From Flavobacterium sp. YO12 (GTDB taxonomy: Bacteria; Bacteroidota; Bacteroidia; Flavobacteriales; Flavobacteriaceae): DNA of 64,000 nucleotides. A program made the position numbers and the translations under genes. The stretch covers positions 1 through 64,000 of the forward strand of contig NZ_NRQU01000022.1 of assembly GCF_004119495.1 (NCBI RefSeq). Direction: 5' to 3'. Of this stretch, positions 52,670 to 62,527 are shown in pieces; the stretch's first letter is position 1, and every line of letters begins with the position of its first letter. The notes below the pieces were generated by a model. The model searched no databases and was not told the DNA's origin. It saw only the letters and a list, made by a program, of their open reading frames with translations.

Positions 52670-54707
52670 TTAGTTTAATTTGTAGAATCCCTTTTCGGCA
52701 GTAGCATGAAAAGGGATATTTTTTTTAGCACAGCTTGCCTCCCATGTTTTTTGCATTTTGTATGAATTAGAAGCATCAGCCACAATGATTTTGGGATGAA
52801 GATGTGCTAAAACTCGATCAAGATTTATTTTTGGAGATTGTGTTAAGATTAGAACATCTGGTTGTAATTTATCAACGTAAATTCCCGTGCTGTCTATAAT
52901 GAGAATTTTTTTACCATTAAAAAATAGTGTGTTTTTGATTTTTTTTGGTTCACTCAAAGTCCCAAAATTTCCCACTAAATAAGAATTAAGAATAAAGTTT
53001 CTTGTATTAGGTTTTAAAATAGTATCGGCAGCATAAAATGTAATATTTTTTCCTGCCCTTGTGGTTATCAGCGTACTTTTCTTTACGTTGTAAACAATTA
53101 ATTCATGTTGACCTGCGATTTCTTTTTTAGTATAAATTAAAGACAACTGCAGTAAAATTATAGATAGTGCAAATGCGGTAAAATGATTAAAAGTTCTGTT
53201 TTTTGACCAAATAATACAGCTGATAATTAGAAAATAAAGAGAAAATAGATAATAGGAGTTAAAGCTTATATTTTGAAAAACAAATGATTCAAACGATGCA
53301 ACATAATGAATTGTTTGGTTTAAAAGATAAATGCTTTTTTTCAAAGATTTCAATAAGAAATATTGGCGGACTTATAAAAATGGCAATTATCATAACGATT
53401 ATTCCAGCAATCATTATAAAAGATAAAATGGGAAGAATAACAATGTTGGTTACAAAAAATAAACCAGGAAATTGATGAAAATAATAAAGACATAGAGGCA
53501 GAGTGCCAATTTGAGCAGCAAAAGAAACGGTTAATGCATCCCAAATATAAATTGATACTTTGTTTTTAGGAGTCCATATTTTTTTTAGTTCTGGTTGAAG
53601 CCAAACAATAAACAACAACGCTAGATAACTCAATTGAAAACCAACATCAAACAAAAAATAAGGTTCAAATAGTAATATAAGTAAAATTGAAACTAGGAGG
53701 GTATGATAAATATTTCCGCTTCGACGCAAATGATTTCCAATTGCTACAAATGAAAACATTACTACTGAACGCAGCACAGAAGGCGATAAGCCAGAAATTA
53801 TGGCAAAACCAGCTAATGATATTAAAATTGAAATTAGTTTAATAGCAGAACCTTTGCGAGTATTAGGAATTGGTTTTAGAATAAAAGAGATAAACAGCAT
53901 TATAAAACCAACGTGTAATCCAGAAACCGAAAGAACATGTGTCGCTCCAGAATATTGATAATCTTTAATTATATCTGAGGAAATTTCTTGCTGCTGGCCT
54001 AATATTAATGCAAGGGCAACATTCATTTCATCTTTATTAAAATGAGCACTTTCAAGATTTTTTAGAATAGTCGAATGCAAGCGTCCGCAATAATACCAAA
54101 TGTCTTTTTGGATGGTTTTACTTATTGTGATTTCTGATTTTTCGCAATACAATTGCGCATATATTTGTTTGTCTGATAGGTATTTAGAATAGTCGAATTG
54201 ATTTGGGTTTTTATTAGAAGGAGTTCGCTGTAAAGTGGCTTTTACTCTAAGTATGTTTCCTATAATCATAGGATTGTGCAAGCTGTCTTTTTGAATATTT
54301 ACTATTATTTTACCAGAATAAACGTTATTGTCAATTTCTTTTATGAGCCCAATGTAGCGATCGCTGTAATTGTTACTTTTGAGTTTTTCGCGAAGTATAA
54401 AAGTTATGAAATGTGGTTTTTCGAATGCAGTTTTTGAGTGCGTATAATTCGACTTGTCAAAAGAATCAGTGTGAAAAATCAATACGCATATTCCTGTAGA
54501 TAATGAAATTAGATAAGTGCTTAATCCAAAATAAATGGTTGTTTTTTTGTTGTTTTTTGATGTAAAATAAAGCAGACAAAATAGAAGCGTGCTAAAAAGA
54601 AGTAATATACAAGCGGTCGAGATAGAAGGCTGGCAATAATAAGAGATTATTACGCCTAAAATAAAGCATAACGTAATTTTAACTAAAGGAAAATCTAATA
54701 CTTTCAT
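52670..54707 (-). pseudogene. comEC: ComEC/Rec2-type competence DNA channel, split by a one-base frameshift
   Basis: The N-terminal part (54707 to the shift, about 455 codons) has several hydrophobic helices, the competence domain with ATHVLSVSGLHVGFIMLF, and PSVLRSVVMFSFVAIG. The C-terminal part (about 220 codons, to 52670) carries the MBL-like region (QPDVLILTQSPKINLDRVLAHLHPKIIVAD). The frame is lost at 53335-53341, a run of seven A in the coding strand (GAAAAAAAGC); six A would join ...IEIFEKSIYLLNQTIHYVA in one frame. The joined product of about 680 residues has the normal size for the phylum. ComEC moves transforming DNA across the inner membrane. Either a sequencing error, slippage or a real lesion is possible. 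It is last in a leftward surE-lpxB-NlpC series. Confidence 0.85.
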
Positions 54708-54758
54708 GGTTTAAAAGTATTAAATTTATGTAAGAAAAAGAATATAAATTAATTAAAA

Positions 54759-55244
54759 TTACTCTATTACTCGATTGATTTGTGCAAAGGAATTTTGATA
54801 ATAGGGTTCTTTGGTAGACGAAATTATGACACCTTTTGAGGTGGAAGAATGTACAAACTTTATTTCATTCGAGTTGACTTCAACAATTAGTCCTACATGA
54901 TTAATTTGCCTGCTTCTGTTGGTTTTAAAAAATATTAAATCGCCTTTTTGAGCATCATTAAATTTTATGACTATTCCAATTTTAGCCTGCTCAAAAGAAC
55001 TTCTTGGAAGCTTTATATGTTCAGATTCGAATGTAGTAAAAACTAATCCAGAGCAGTCAAAACCGCTTTTTGTTGTTCCTCCAGCTTTGTATTTAACACC
55101 AATATTATCCGTTGCTGTTTCAATCAAATTATTTACAACGTATCTATTTTCTCGTTTCGATTCTTTTTTGCTTACAGCAGTAGAGGCTGATTTACAAGAA
55201 GCAAGCAGCACAGTTAAAAGAAGGAAAAGGAGTATTTTTTTCAA
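54759..55244 (-). CDS. NlpC/P60 (C40) cell-wall peptidase, lipoprotein
   Basis: A 161-residue peptidoglycan endopeptidase that cuts stem peptides. The lipobox LLASCKS follows a signal peptide, with the lipidated Cys at residue 17. The catalytic Cys is in GFDCSGLVFTTF, the His in RQINHVGLIVEV, and the third polar residue is in VHSSTSKGV. No extra SH3 domain is present, so it is the minimal form. It stands between lpxB and comEC in the same direction, 10 bases after lpxB, in an envelope-related gene series. Confidence 0.92.
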   Translation of the reverse strand: MKKILLFLLLTVLLASCKSASTAVSKKESKRENRYVVNNLIETATDNIGVKYKAGGTTKSGFDCSGLVFTTFESEHIKLPRSSFEQAKIGIVIKFNDAQKGDLIFFKTNRSRQINHVGLIVEVNSNEIKFVHSSTSKGVIISSTKEPYYQNSFAQINRVIE

Positions 55245-55254
55245 AATAAAAAAT

Positions 55255-56370
55255 TTAAGCTTTTAAATCCGCAACAATAAGTTTAGCTGTTTTTTTACTG
55301 GCACCAACTCCGCCAAGTTTTTCTTCTAAAATATCATAGTTTTTAAGCAATTTGGTACGATAAGAAGGTTCTAGTAATTTGTTTAATTCTTCTTTTATGC
55401 GTTTTGTATTGCATTCGCTTTGAATTAATTCAGTTACAACCTCTTGATCCATAATTAAATTAACAAGAGAAATGTATTTTAAAGTAATAATGCGTTTTGC
55501 AATTTGGTAAGAGATAGAACTTCCTTTGTAACAAACCACTTCTGGAACTTTAAAAAGAGCTGTTTCTAAAGTAGCAGTTCCCGAAGTTACTAAAGCAGCT
55601 GTAGAGGAACGTAATAAATCATATGTTTTATTTGAAACAAATGCTATGTTTTTATTCTTTATAAACTGTTGGTAAAACTCAAAATCCTGACTCGGTGCAC
55701 CAGCAATAACAAATTCATAATCTTGAAAATCGTCAACAACACTCAGCATTACACTCAGCATTTTTGTTATCTCTTGTTTACGGCTTCCTGGTAAAACGGC
55801 AATAATTGGTTTTTCACCCAAATTATTTTCTGTTCTAAAAGCAATTTCATTAAAAGAAGGTTGATTCTGAATGGCGTCAATCAATGGATGTCCTACAAAA
55901 TCAACAGGAAAATGATGTTTGTCCTCGTAAAAACTTTTTTCAAAAGGTAAAATCACAAACATTTTATCAATATCATGTTTTATAGCATTGATACGGTTTT
56001 CTTTCCAAGCCCAAATTTGAGGAGAAATGTAATAATGTGTTTTGTAATTAAGTGCTTTAGCCCATTTTGCAATACGCATATTAAAACCCGGATAATCGAT
56101 AAAAATTAAAACATCAGGCTGAAATTCAGTAATGTCTTTTTTACAGATTTTAATATTATTTAATATGGTTTTTAGGTTAAAAATAACTTCAACAAATCCC
56201 ATAAAAGCTAATTCGCGATAATGTTTTACTAATGTTCCGCCGGCCTTTTGCATTAAATCACCACCCCAAAATCTAATGTCAGCTTGAGGATCTTCCTCAT
56301 ACAATGCTTTCATTAAATTTGAACCGTGTAAATCTCCAGAAGCTTCACCAGCTATTATGTAGTATTTCAT
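55255..56370 (-). CDS. lpxB: Lipid-A-disaccharide synthase
   Basis: GT19 enzyme that joins lipid X and UDP-diacylglucosamine to lipid A disaccharide at the inner face of the inner membrane. It has about 371 residues. The N-terminal block MKYYIIAGEASGDLHGSNL is characteristic, with the later GVGASKKTA end and the central DFVGHPLIDAI and VLPGSRKQEI blocks. I start it at the ATG at 56370 rather than three codons earlier, since family members begin with K-Y/Y-I-I-A-G-E. A TATCTTTG box lies at 56394-56401 (minus). It follows a small membrane protein gene by 36 bases. Confidence 0.95.
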   Translation of the reverse strand: MKYYIIAGEASGDLHGSNLMKALYEEDPQADIRFWGGDLMQKAGGTLVKHYRELAFMGFVEVIFNLKTILNNIKICKKDITEFQPDVLIFIDYPGFNMRIAKWAKALNYKTHYYISPQIWAWKENRINAIKHDIDKMFVILPFEKSFYEDKHHFPVDFVGHPLIDAIQNQPSFNEIAFRTENNLGEKPIIAVLPGSRKQEITKMLSVMLSVVDDFQDYEFVIAGAPSQDFEFYQQFIKNKNIAFVSNKTYDLLRSSTAALVTSGTATLETALFKVPEVVCYKGSSISYQIAKRIITLKYISLVNLIMDQEVVTELIQSECNTKRIKEELNKLLEPSYRTKLLKNYDILEEKLGGVGASKKTAKLIVADLKA

Positions 56371-56393
56371 GTTGACCAATTTTTATTGCTGCG

Positions 56394-56401
56394 CAAAGAT
56401 A
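56394..56401 (-). promoter_or_regulatory. Candidate -7 box for lpxB
   Basis: Minus-strand TATCTTTG lies 24 bases before the lpxB ATG. It may give lpxB, the NlpC/P60 gene and comEC a promoter separate from surE. Confidence 0.5.
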
Positions 56402-56406
56402 GGTTT

Positions 56407-56679
56407 TTAAATAATTAGAGTTGAAATTGCTAAAACAATCACCGCCAAAATTACACCTCTTGCCATCATTTCTTTGTTTCTGTTTAAAAGAATTAGAAAA
56501 ACCGCAAGATCTAAAGTGGTGCCAATCGTAATTACTTTTCCTAAATAACCTTGCTGTTTAATAGTTTGAATTCCTGTCGAAAGATCAAGTGATGTAAAGG
56601 TTTTAATGAATAAAAGACTTCCAAGAATAGAAGTCAAGATTCCGATAATAAATCCAATTATAATATCTTTTTTACTCAT
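56407..56679 (-). CDS. Small three-helix membrane protein between surE and lpxB
   Basis: A 90-residue protein with three hydrophobic segments (about 6-27, 47-64 and 70-90), and no motif that I recognise. It overlaps the end of surE by 8 bases, so the two are translationally coupled. The spacing supports a real gene; the function is unknown. Confidence 0.75.
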   Translation of the reverse strand: MSKKDIIIGFIIGILTSILGSLLFIKTFTSLDLSTGIQTIKQQGYLGKVITIGTTLDLAVFLILLNRNKEMMARGVILAVIVLAISTLII

Positions 56680-57451
56680 TTAAATTCCAAGTATTAAGCT
56701 GCTGCATCGAATGATGAGCGGTTAAGTCAAATTGTACCGGAACAACCGAAATATATCCATTTTCCAGCGCCCATTCATCTGTATCTTCGCCTTTATCTTC
56801 ATTTACAAATTTACCCGTAAGCCAGTAATAATCTTTTCCAAAAGGAGTTTGTCTTTTGTCAAATTTTTGAGAATAGAAAGCTTTTGCCTGACGACAGATT
56901 TTTATTCCCTTAATTTCTTTTTGACTTAGTTTTGGAAAATTTACATTTAAAACCACACCTTCTGGCAGTTTGTTAGCCAGAGTTTCTAAAGTTATTTTCT
57001 TCACAAAAGCTTTAACAGGTTCGAAATCGGCATTCCAGTCAAAATCCAAAAGAGAAAAACCAATTGCTTGAATCCCTTCAATTCCAGCTTCAACAGCTGC
57101 GCTCATAGTTCCAGAATAAATCACATTAATAGACGAGTTAGATCCGTGATTGATTCCTGAAACGCATAAATCTGGTTTTCTTTTTAAAATTTCGTTTACC
57201 GCTAGTTTTACACAATCAACAGGCGTTCCAGAACAGCTGTATTCTGTAATTGTATCTTCATCTTTAGAAATTTTGTCTAAAAACAAAGTGTTATTTATAG
57301 TAATAGCGTGTCCCATGGCGCTCTGTGGTTTATCTGGAGCAACAACAACAACATCGCCAATTGTTTCCATAACACTTATCAAAGCCCTTATTCCTGGAGC
57401 AAGAATTCCGTCGTCGTTTGTTACTAATATTAAAGGTTTTTGAGTACTCAT
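56672..57451 (-). CDS. surE: 5'/3'-nucleotidase SurE
   Basis: Metal-dependent phosphatase that dephosphorylates nucleoside monophosphates and survival-related substrates. It has 259 residues. The N-terminal motif LILVTNDDGILAPGIRAL carries the two metal-binding Asp, followed by VVVVAPDKPQSAMGHAIT and the CVSGINHGSNSSINVIYSGT block. The length is normal for the family. It leads the leftward series surE, small membrane protein, lpxB, NlpC/P60, comEC, which recurs in Flavobacteria. It is divergent from the tail-specific protease gene, with a spacer of about 210 bases between them. Confidence 0.95.
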   Translation of the reverse strand: MSTQKPLILVTNDDGILAPGIRALISVMETIGDVVVVAPDKPQSAMGHAITINNTLFLDKISKDEDTITEYSCSGTPVDCVKLAVNEILKRKPDLCVSGINHGSNSSINVIYSGTMSAAVEAGIEGIQAIGFSLLDFDWNADFEPVKAFVKKITLETLANKLPEGVVLNVNFPKLSQKEIKGIKICRQAKAFYSQKFDKRQTPFGKDYYWLTGKFVNEDKGEDTDEWALENGYISVVPVQFDLTAHHSMQQLNTWNLNE

Positions 57452-57663
57452 GCTGTGATTTGTATTTTTAATTTATCAAAATTAAAGCTTATTAAAACAA
57501 ATGTAGTAACAGATTTTGGTAGAATACTAACAAATAAATAAAAATTGTAAACTAAATTCGGGAAGACTTTTGCACATCAAACATTTTTATATCTTTAACA
57601 AAAAATTATAGTGAACTTGGCATGTTGGCATAGTTTTTACCGTAACTTAGATTAAAAAATTTG

Positions 57664-59849
57664 ATGAATGCTATTATTAAGTTTATGAAAAGAAATTATA
57701 AAATCCTTATAGCCGTATTATGCTTGTCTCTGACCTTGTTTGCTTTTAAAATAAATGCAGACAAATCTGGCGATCCGGATCCAAATAGAGATAAAACACT
57801 TCTAGAATTACTAGCGTTTGTTATTGAAAAAGGACATTACAGCCCGGCTGAAATAAATGACGAATTTTCTAAAGGTATTTTTAAAGATTATATCGAAGCA
57901 TTAGATCCTTCTAAAAGGTTTTTTCTTCAATCAGATATTGATGAGTTTAAGCAGTATGAATTAATGCTTGACGATCAGTTTTTGAATAAAGATTTGACGT
58001 TTTTTAATTTGACGTACACAAGGCTGATGAAAAGAATGGAAGAGAGCAAAAAACGTTACAAAACGATTTTAGCGCAGCCATTTAATTATAACACTGACGA
58101 GACTTTTAATTCAGATTATGAGCATCTTCCTTATGCAAAAAACTTAACAGAGATCAATGAAAGATGGAGAAAACAAATTAAGTTATCTACACTTTCATCG
58201 CTTGTTACAAAACAGAAAATTGAAGAGGAAAAAAGAAAAAAGATCCAGCTTACAAAGAAAAAACATTTGACGCTTTAGAGAAAGAAACTCGTGACAGCTC
58301 ATTAAAATCTTTAGATGATAACTTTAGTGTTATTAAAGATTTGAATAAAGATTATTGGTTTTCAGTGTATTTGAATTCAATTATGGCTCGTTTTGATCCG
58401 CATACAAGTTATTTTGCACCAGAAGAAAAAGATCGTTTTGATGTAAATATTAGCGGGAAATTAGAAGGAATTGGAGCAAGATTAACTAAGAAAAATGATT
58501 TTACACAAATCGATGAATTAATTTCGGGCGGACCAGCTTGGAAAGGAAAACAACTTGAAGCAGGAGATTTGATCTTGAAAGTTGCTCAAGGAAATGAAGA
58601 GCCGGTAGATGTGGTTGGAATGCGTCTTGATGATGTTGTGAAAAAAATTAAAGGACACAAAGGAACTGAAGTAAAACTAACAGTTAAAAAAGTAGACGGA
58701 AGTATTAAAGTTATTTCGATTATTAGAGATGTTGTCGAAATCGAAGAAACGTATGCAAAATCTAGTATTGTTGAAAAAGACGGACTAAAATACGGGGTTA
58801 TTTATCTTCCTAAATTTTATATCGATTTTGAAAACAAAGACGGTCGTGATGCAGGAAAAGATATTGCTCTTGAAGTAGAAAGATTGAAAAAAGAGAACAT
58901 AAACGGAATCGTTCTTGACGTTCGTGATGATGGCGGTGGATCTCTTTCTACAGTTGTTGATATTGCTGGTTTATTTATTGAAGAAGGACCAATTGTTCAG
59001 GTAAAATCTGCAGGAAAAAAGAAAGAAGTTTTATACGATAAAGATAAAAAAATAGAGTGGGACGGACCATTAGTAATTATGGTAAACAGTTTCTCTGCAT
59101 CGGCTTCTGAAATTTTGGCTGCGGCAATTCAAGATTACAAACGTGGTGTTATCATCGGAAGTAAACAAACTTATGGTAAAGGAACAGTTCAAAATGTACT
59201 TGATTTGAATCAGTTTGTTCGTAACGCAAATTACGGAGACTTAGGAGCGTTGAAAATTACAGGTCAAAAATTCTATAGAATTAACGGAGGTTCTACACAG
59301 TTAGAAGGCGTTCACAGTGATGTTGTTATGCCAGATCGTTATGCTTACCTGAAAATGGGAGAACGTGATATTGACAATGCTATGCCATGGGATAAAATAG
59401 ATCCAGCGGATTACAGCACTTGGACTTCTAATGAGAACTTTACTAAAGCAATTCAGAATAGCAAAAACAGAATTTCACAAAGTCCTCAATTTAAATTGAT
59501 TGAAGATAATGCGAAATGGATTGATGTTAAAAATAAAGAGAACACGTACAGCTTGAATATTAAGAGTTTTAAAGAAACTCAAGAACAAGTTGAAAATGAA
59601 GGAAAAAAATACAAACCAATTTCTGATTATAAAAACAACTTAGTTTTCAAATCATTGCCTTATGAAGAAGCTGAAATGAGCACTGATGCAACTTTGAAAG
59701 AGAAAAGAGATGTTTGGCATCAAGCTTTGTCTAAAGATGTTTATGTTGAAGAAGCTTTGAATGTTTTAGATGATTTGCAATCACCAAAGGGTTATGTAAA
59801 AAATACAGTTTCTCCAAAGATGAAAAAGGATAAATTGGTAAAATCTTAG
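57664..59849 (+). pseudogene. Carboxy-terminal processing protease (Prc/Tsp family), split by a one-base frameshift
   Basis: Periplasmic S41 protease that recognises C-terminal tails. The first part (57664-58278, about 204 codons) has a signal-anchor (ILIAVLCLSLTLFAF) and the N-terminal domain. The second part (open from 58242, usual ATG at 58341) contains the PDZ region (GIGARLTKKNDFTQIDELIS), the catalytic Ser in VNSFSASASEILAAA and Lys in SKQTYGKGTVQN, and the C-terminal domain. The shift is in a run of six A (58236-58241) after GAAAAAAG; one more A would give ...RKKDPAYKEKTFDALEKE. The joined length of about 728 residues is normal. A second gene product from an internal ATG would lack the signal anchor. 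Sequencing error or slippage is likely. Confidence 0.85.
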
Positions 59850-59876
59850 TTCTCGATAGAATTAATTTGTTATTAA

Positions 59877-59918
59877 AAAAACGCTCCATAGATTTAAATA
59901 TTTATGGAGCGTTTTTTG
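59877..59918 (+). terminator. Terminator after the tail-specific protease gene
   Basis: AAAACGCTCCATA pairs with TATGGAGCGTTTT around an AT loop, followed by T run: strong intrinsic terminator. Confidence 0.9.
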
Positions 59919-59951
59919 TAAGTTTATTTCAAAAATAACGACTGCACTACA

Positions 59952-60731
59952 ATGAAGAATTATATTATTTTAGGTTTATTGGGGATTACATTATTTGGGT
60001 GTAAAAAGGAAAATATTGACGAAAAGGAAACGGTTCTGAAACAAACTTCTTTTGTTCCAGTTCAAAATGTAACTGATTCTTTGTATACGGCAGTTTATTT
60101 GCCAACATCGACAACCAGTCAAATTGTAAAGCATAAATATTATACGTTATCTTATAATGAAAAATTTGAGCAGGCAGAGTGGGTCGCGTATGAATTAAAA
60201 AAAGAGTATTTGAAAAATGCAGATTATAAACGCCCTTATTTTATAGAAGATCCAAAAGTTACTACCGGTTCTGCAGACTGGAGAAATTATAAAAAATCAG
60301 GTTACGACAAAGGTCATCTTTGCCCGGCAGGAGATATGGAATTTAGTGAAGAAGCTTATAATGATACTTTTTATACATCGAATATTTCTCCTCAAAAACA
60401 TGATTTCAATAGTGGAATTTGGAATAGACTAGAGCAAAAGACACGTTACTGGGCAGGAAAATACAATGATATTTATGTGGTCACTGGCGGAATTTTGAAA
60501 GATTCGGATAAAAAAATAGGAACAGAGAAAGTTTCTGTTCCTAAATATTTTTATAAAATTGTCTTAGCTAAATCAGGGAAAGAACATAAAGCGATTGCTT
60601 TTTTGGTTCCTAATGAAGACAGTGATAAGTCAATTTATGATTTTGAAGTTCCTATTGAAACTTTAGAAAAAATGACTGGCATTGACTTTTTTCCGAATTT
60701 GAAAAACTTAAAAAGCAGTAAGGATTTTTAA
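59952..60731 (+). CDS. DNA/RNA non-specific endonuclease, lipoprotein
   Basis: Surface or periplasmic nuclease of the beta-beta-alpha-metal NucA type, 259 residues. The lipobox is ITLFGCKKE with lipidated Cys near residue 17. The active-site motif is SGYDKGHLCPAGDMEFS, the DRGH motif with Lys in place of Arg, a form common in Bacteroidota. The later block NISPQKHDFNSGIWNRLEQ includes the metal-binding Asn. It probably degrades nucleic acid outside the cytoplasm for nutrition or defence. It follows a strong terminator and precedes the glutaminase gene by about 60 bases. Confidence 0.9.
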   Translation: MKNYIILGLLGITLFGCKKENIDEKETVLKQTSFVPVQNVTDSLYTAVYLPTSTTSQIVKHKYYTLSYNEKFEQAEWVAYELKKEYLKNADYKRPYFIEDPKVTTGSADWRNYKKSGYDKGHLCPAGDMEFSEEAYNDTFYTSNISPQKHDFNSGIWNRLEQKTRYWAGKYNDIYVVTGGILKDSDKKIGTEKVSVPKYFYKIVLAKSGKEHKAIAFLVPNEDSDKSIYDFEVPIETLEKMTGIDFFPNLKNLKSSKDF

Positions 60732-60790
60732 TTAAATAATGTCCTGTTATAAATTAATATAGAATACAAATAAGAATGCAATTTTTTAGA

Positions 60791-61801
60791 ATGAAGAAGC
60801 AAATGATTTTTGTTGGTTTAATGATCGTTTTTATCATAAACCAAGGCTATAGCCAAACATTATTGAATAAAAAAAATATAGAAAATACACTTAATGAAGC
60901 CTTTAATAAATTTAAAGATTTAAAAGAAGGAAAAAATGCAGACTATATTAAAGAGCTGGCCAATGTAGATCCCAATATTTTTGGTATTGCACTTGTTACT
61001 GCAGACGGAGCGGTATACACAAAAGGTGATATAACCTCAATGGTTTCAATTCAAAGTATATCGAAAGTATTTACTATGGCAAAAGTAATTGAACAAGAAG
61101 GACCTCAGTTTTTGGAAGACAAAATAGGTGTAAATGCGACTGGGCTGCCATTTAATTCTATTGTTGCGGTAGAAATGAATAAAGGGCAGAAAATTAATCC
61201 TCTTGTAAATCCTGGAGCTATTGCGGCCACAAGTCTTATTAGAGGTAATGATTCTATAGCAAAATGGAAAGAAATTCAGAAAATTCAGAGTGATTTTGCA
61301 GGAAGGCAACTCTCTATAAATCGTCCTGTTTATATAAGTGAGGCTGGTGATAATTTACGAAATCAAGCTATTGCACATTTGTTATTGGCTTATAACAGAA
61401 TATATTTTGATCCAGTACAAGCAACAGATATTTATACGAAACAATGTGCATTGAATGTAAATGTAAAGGATCTTGCAACAATGGCAGCCACATTGTCAAA
61501 TGGAGGTGTTAATCCTATTACAAAGAATAAGGTGGTTAGCCAAGCGACCGTGATGTATACCTTACCTGTAATGGCAACTGCGGGTCTTTATGATAATTCT
61601 GGAATTTGGTTATTTAATTCTGGGCTTCCGGCAAAGAGCGGCGTTGGAGGAGGGATGTTAGCAGTGTGTCCTGGTAAATTTGGAATAGCTGTTATTTCGC
61701 CGCCATTAGATAACTCTGGAAATAGTTTGAAAGCTCAGAAAGTGATTCAGTATGTTGTAGAAAAACTTAAAGCAAATCCTTATTGGGTTGATCCTAAGTA
61801 G
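60791..61801 (+). CDS. glsA: Glutaminase A, exported form
   Basis: Hydrolyses glutamine to glutamate and ammonia; the fold is that of serine beta-lactamases. It has about 336 residues. The catalytic Ser and Lys are in SIQSISKVFTM (SxxK), with the Asn-containing NPGAIAATSLIRG, the EAGDNLRNQAIAHLL block, and the end block GVGGGMLAVCPGKFGIAVISPP. The start at 60791 gives a signal peptide MKKQMIFVGLMIVFIINQGYS, so the enzyme acts outside the cytoplasm, unlike most glutaminases. A frame start 15 bases earlier (60776) is less likely. Confidence 0.93.
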   Translation: MKKQMIFVGLMIVFIINQGYSQTLLNKKNIENTLNEAFNKFKDLKEGKNADYIKELANVDPNIFGIALVTADGAVYTKGDITSMVSIQSISKVFTMAKVIEQEGPQFLEDKIGVNATGLPFNSIVAVEMNKGQKINPLVNPGAIAATSLIRGNDSIAKWKEIQKIQSDFAGRQLSINRPVYISEAGDNLRNQAIAHLLLAYNRIYFDPVQATDIYTKQCALNVNVKDLATMAATLSNGGVNPITKNKVVSQATVMYTLPVMATAGLYDNSGIWLFNSGLPAKSGVGGGMLAVCPGKFGIAVISPPLDNSGNSLKAQKVIQYVVEKLKANPYWVDPK

Positions 61802-61811
61802 GTATCGAAGT

Positions 61812-61857
61812 AAAAAAAAAGAAAGTCCAAAATTATTTTGGACTTTTCTTTTTTGTT
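61812..61857. terminator. Bidirectional terminator between glutaminase and rpe genes
   Basis: GAAAGTCCAAAA pairs with TTTTGGACTTTTC, flanked by A run on the left and T run on the right. It lies between convergent genes and can serve both. Confidence 0.85.
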
Positions 61858-61864
61858 TTGAAAT

Positions 61865-62527
61865 TTAAAAAGTAGTAAGGACTTTTAAATCGGCAATTGT
61901 CTGAGTTGGATTTTCGGCTTTAAAAACAAAGCTTCCTGCTACTAAAACATCTGCGCCTGCCTCTACTAATTGTTTTGCATTTTTGTTCGTTACACCGCCG
62001 TCAATTTCAATAATTGTCGAAGCATTTTTGCGTGTAATTAAAGCTTTAAGCTTTCTTACTTTATCATACGTGTTTTCGATAAACGATTGACCTCCAAAAC
62101 CAGGATTAACACTCATGATGCAAACTAAGTCAATATCGTTAATTACATCTTCTAGTAAATCAATATTAGTATGCGGATTGATGGCAACTCCTGCTTTCAT
62201 TCCTTCTGCTTTAATTGCTTGAAGTGTTCTGTGTAAATGTGTACAGGCTTCGTAATGCACGCTTAGAATATTAGCTCCTAAATCAGCAAAAGTTTTAATG
62301 TAACGATCTGGATCAATAATCATTAAATGCACATCGATTGTTTTTTTTGCGTGTTTTGAAATGGCTTCTAAAACAGGCATTCCAAAAGAAATATTTGGAA
62401 CAAAAACGCCATCCATAATATCAATATGAAACCAATCTGCTTGGCTGTTGTTTATCATTTCGATATCACGTTGTAGATTAGCAAAATCCGCTGCAAGGAC
62501 AGAAGGAGCAATAAGTGTATTTTTCAT
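61865..62527 (-). CDS. rpe: Ribulose-phosphate 3-epimerase
   Basis: Interconverts ribulose 5-phosphate and xylulose 5-phosphate in the pentose phosphate route. It is a metal-dependent TIM barrel of 220 residues. N-terminal APSVLAADFANLQRDIEM, then WFHIDIMDGVFVPNISFG (metal-binding His and Asp), VHLMIIDPDRYI, MSVNPGFGGQSFI, and EIDGGVTNKNAKQLVEAGAD with the second catalytic Asp are all present. The length is normal. A TATCTTTG box lies at 62548-62555 on the minus strand. Confidence 0.97.
   Translation of the reverse strand: MKNTLIAPSVLAADFANLQRDIEMINNSQADWFHIDIMDGVFVPNISFGMPVLEAISKHAKKTIDVHLMIIDPDRYIKTFADLGANILSVHYEACTHLHRTLQAIKAEGMKAGVAINPHTNIDLLEDVINDIDLVCIMSVNPGFGGQSFIENTYDKVRKLKALITRKNASTIIEIDGGVTNKNAKQLVEAGADVLVAGSFVFKAENPTQTIADLKVLTTF

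Noticed and set aside
53325..53353. Programmed -1 frameshift at A_AAA_AAG inside comEC
   Set aside because: The heptamer is in the right phase, but a -1 shift leads to a stop after four codons; the needed frame is +1, so a simple homopolymer indel explains it better.
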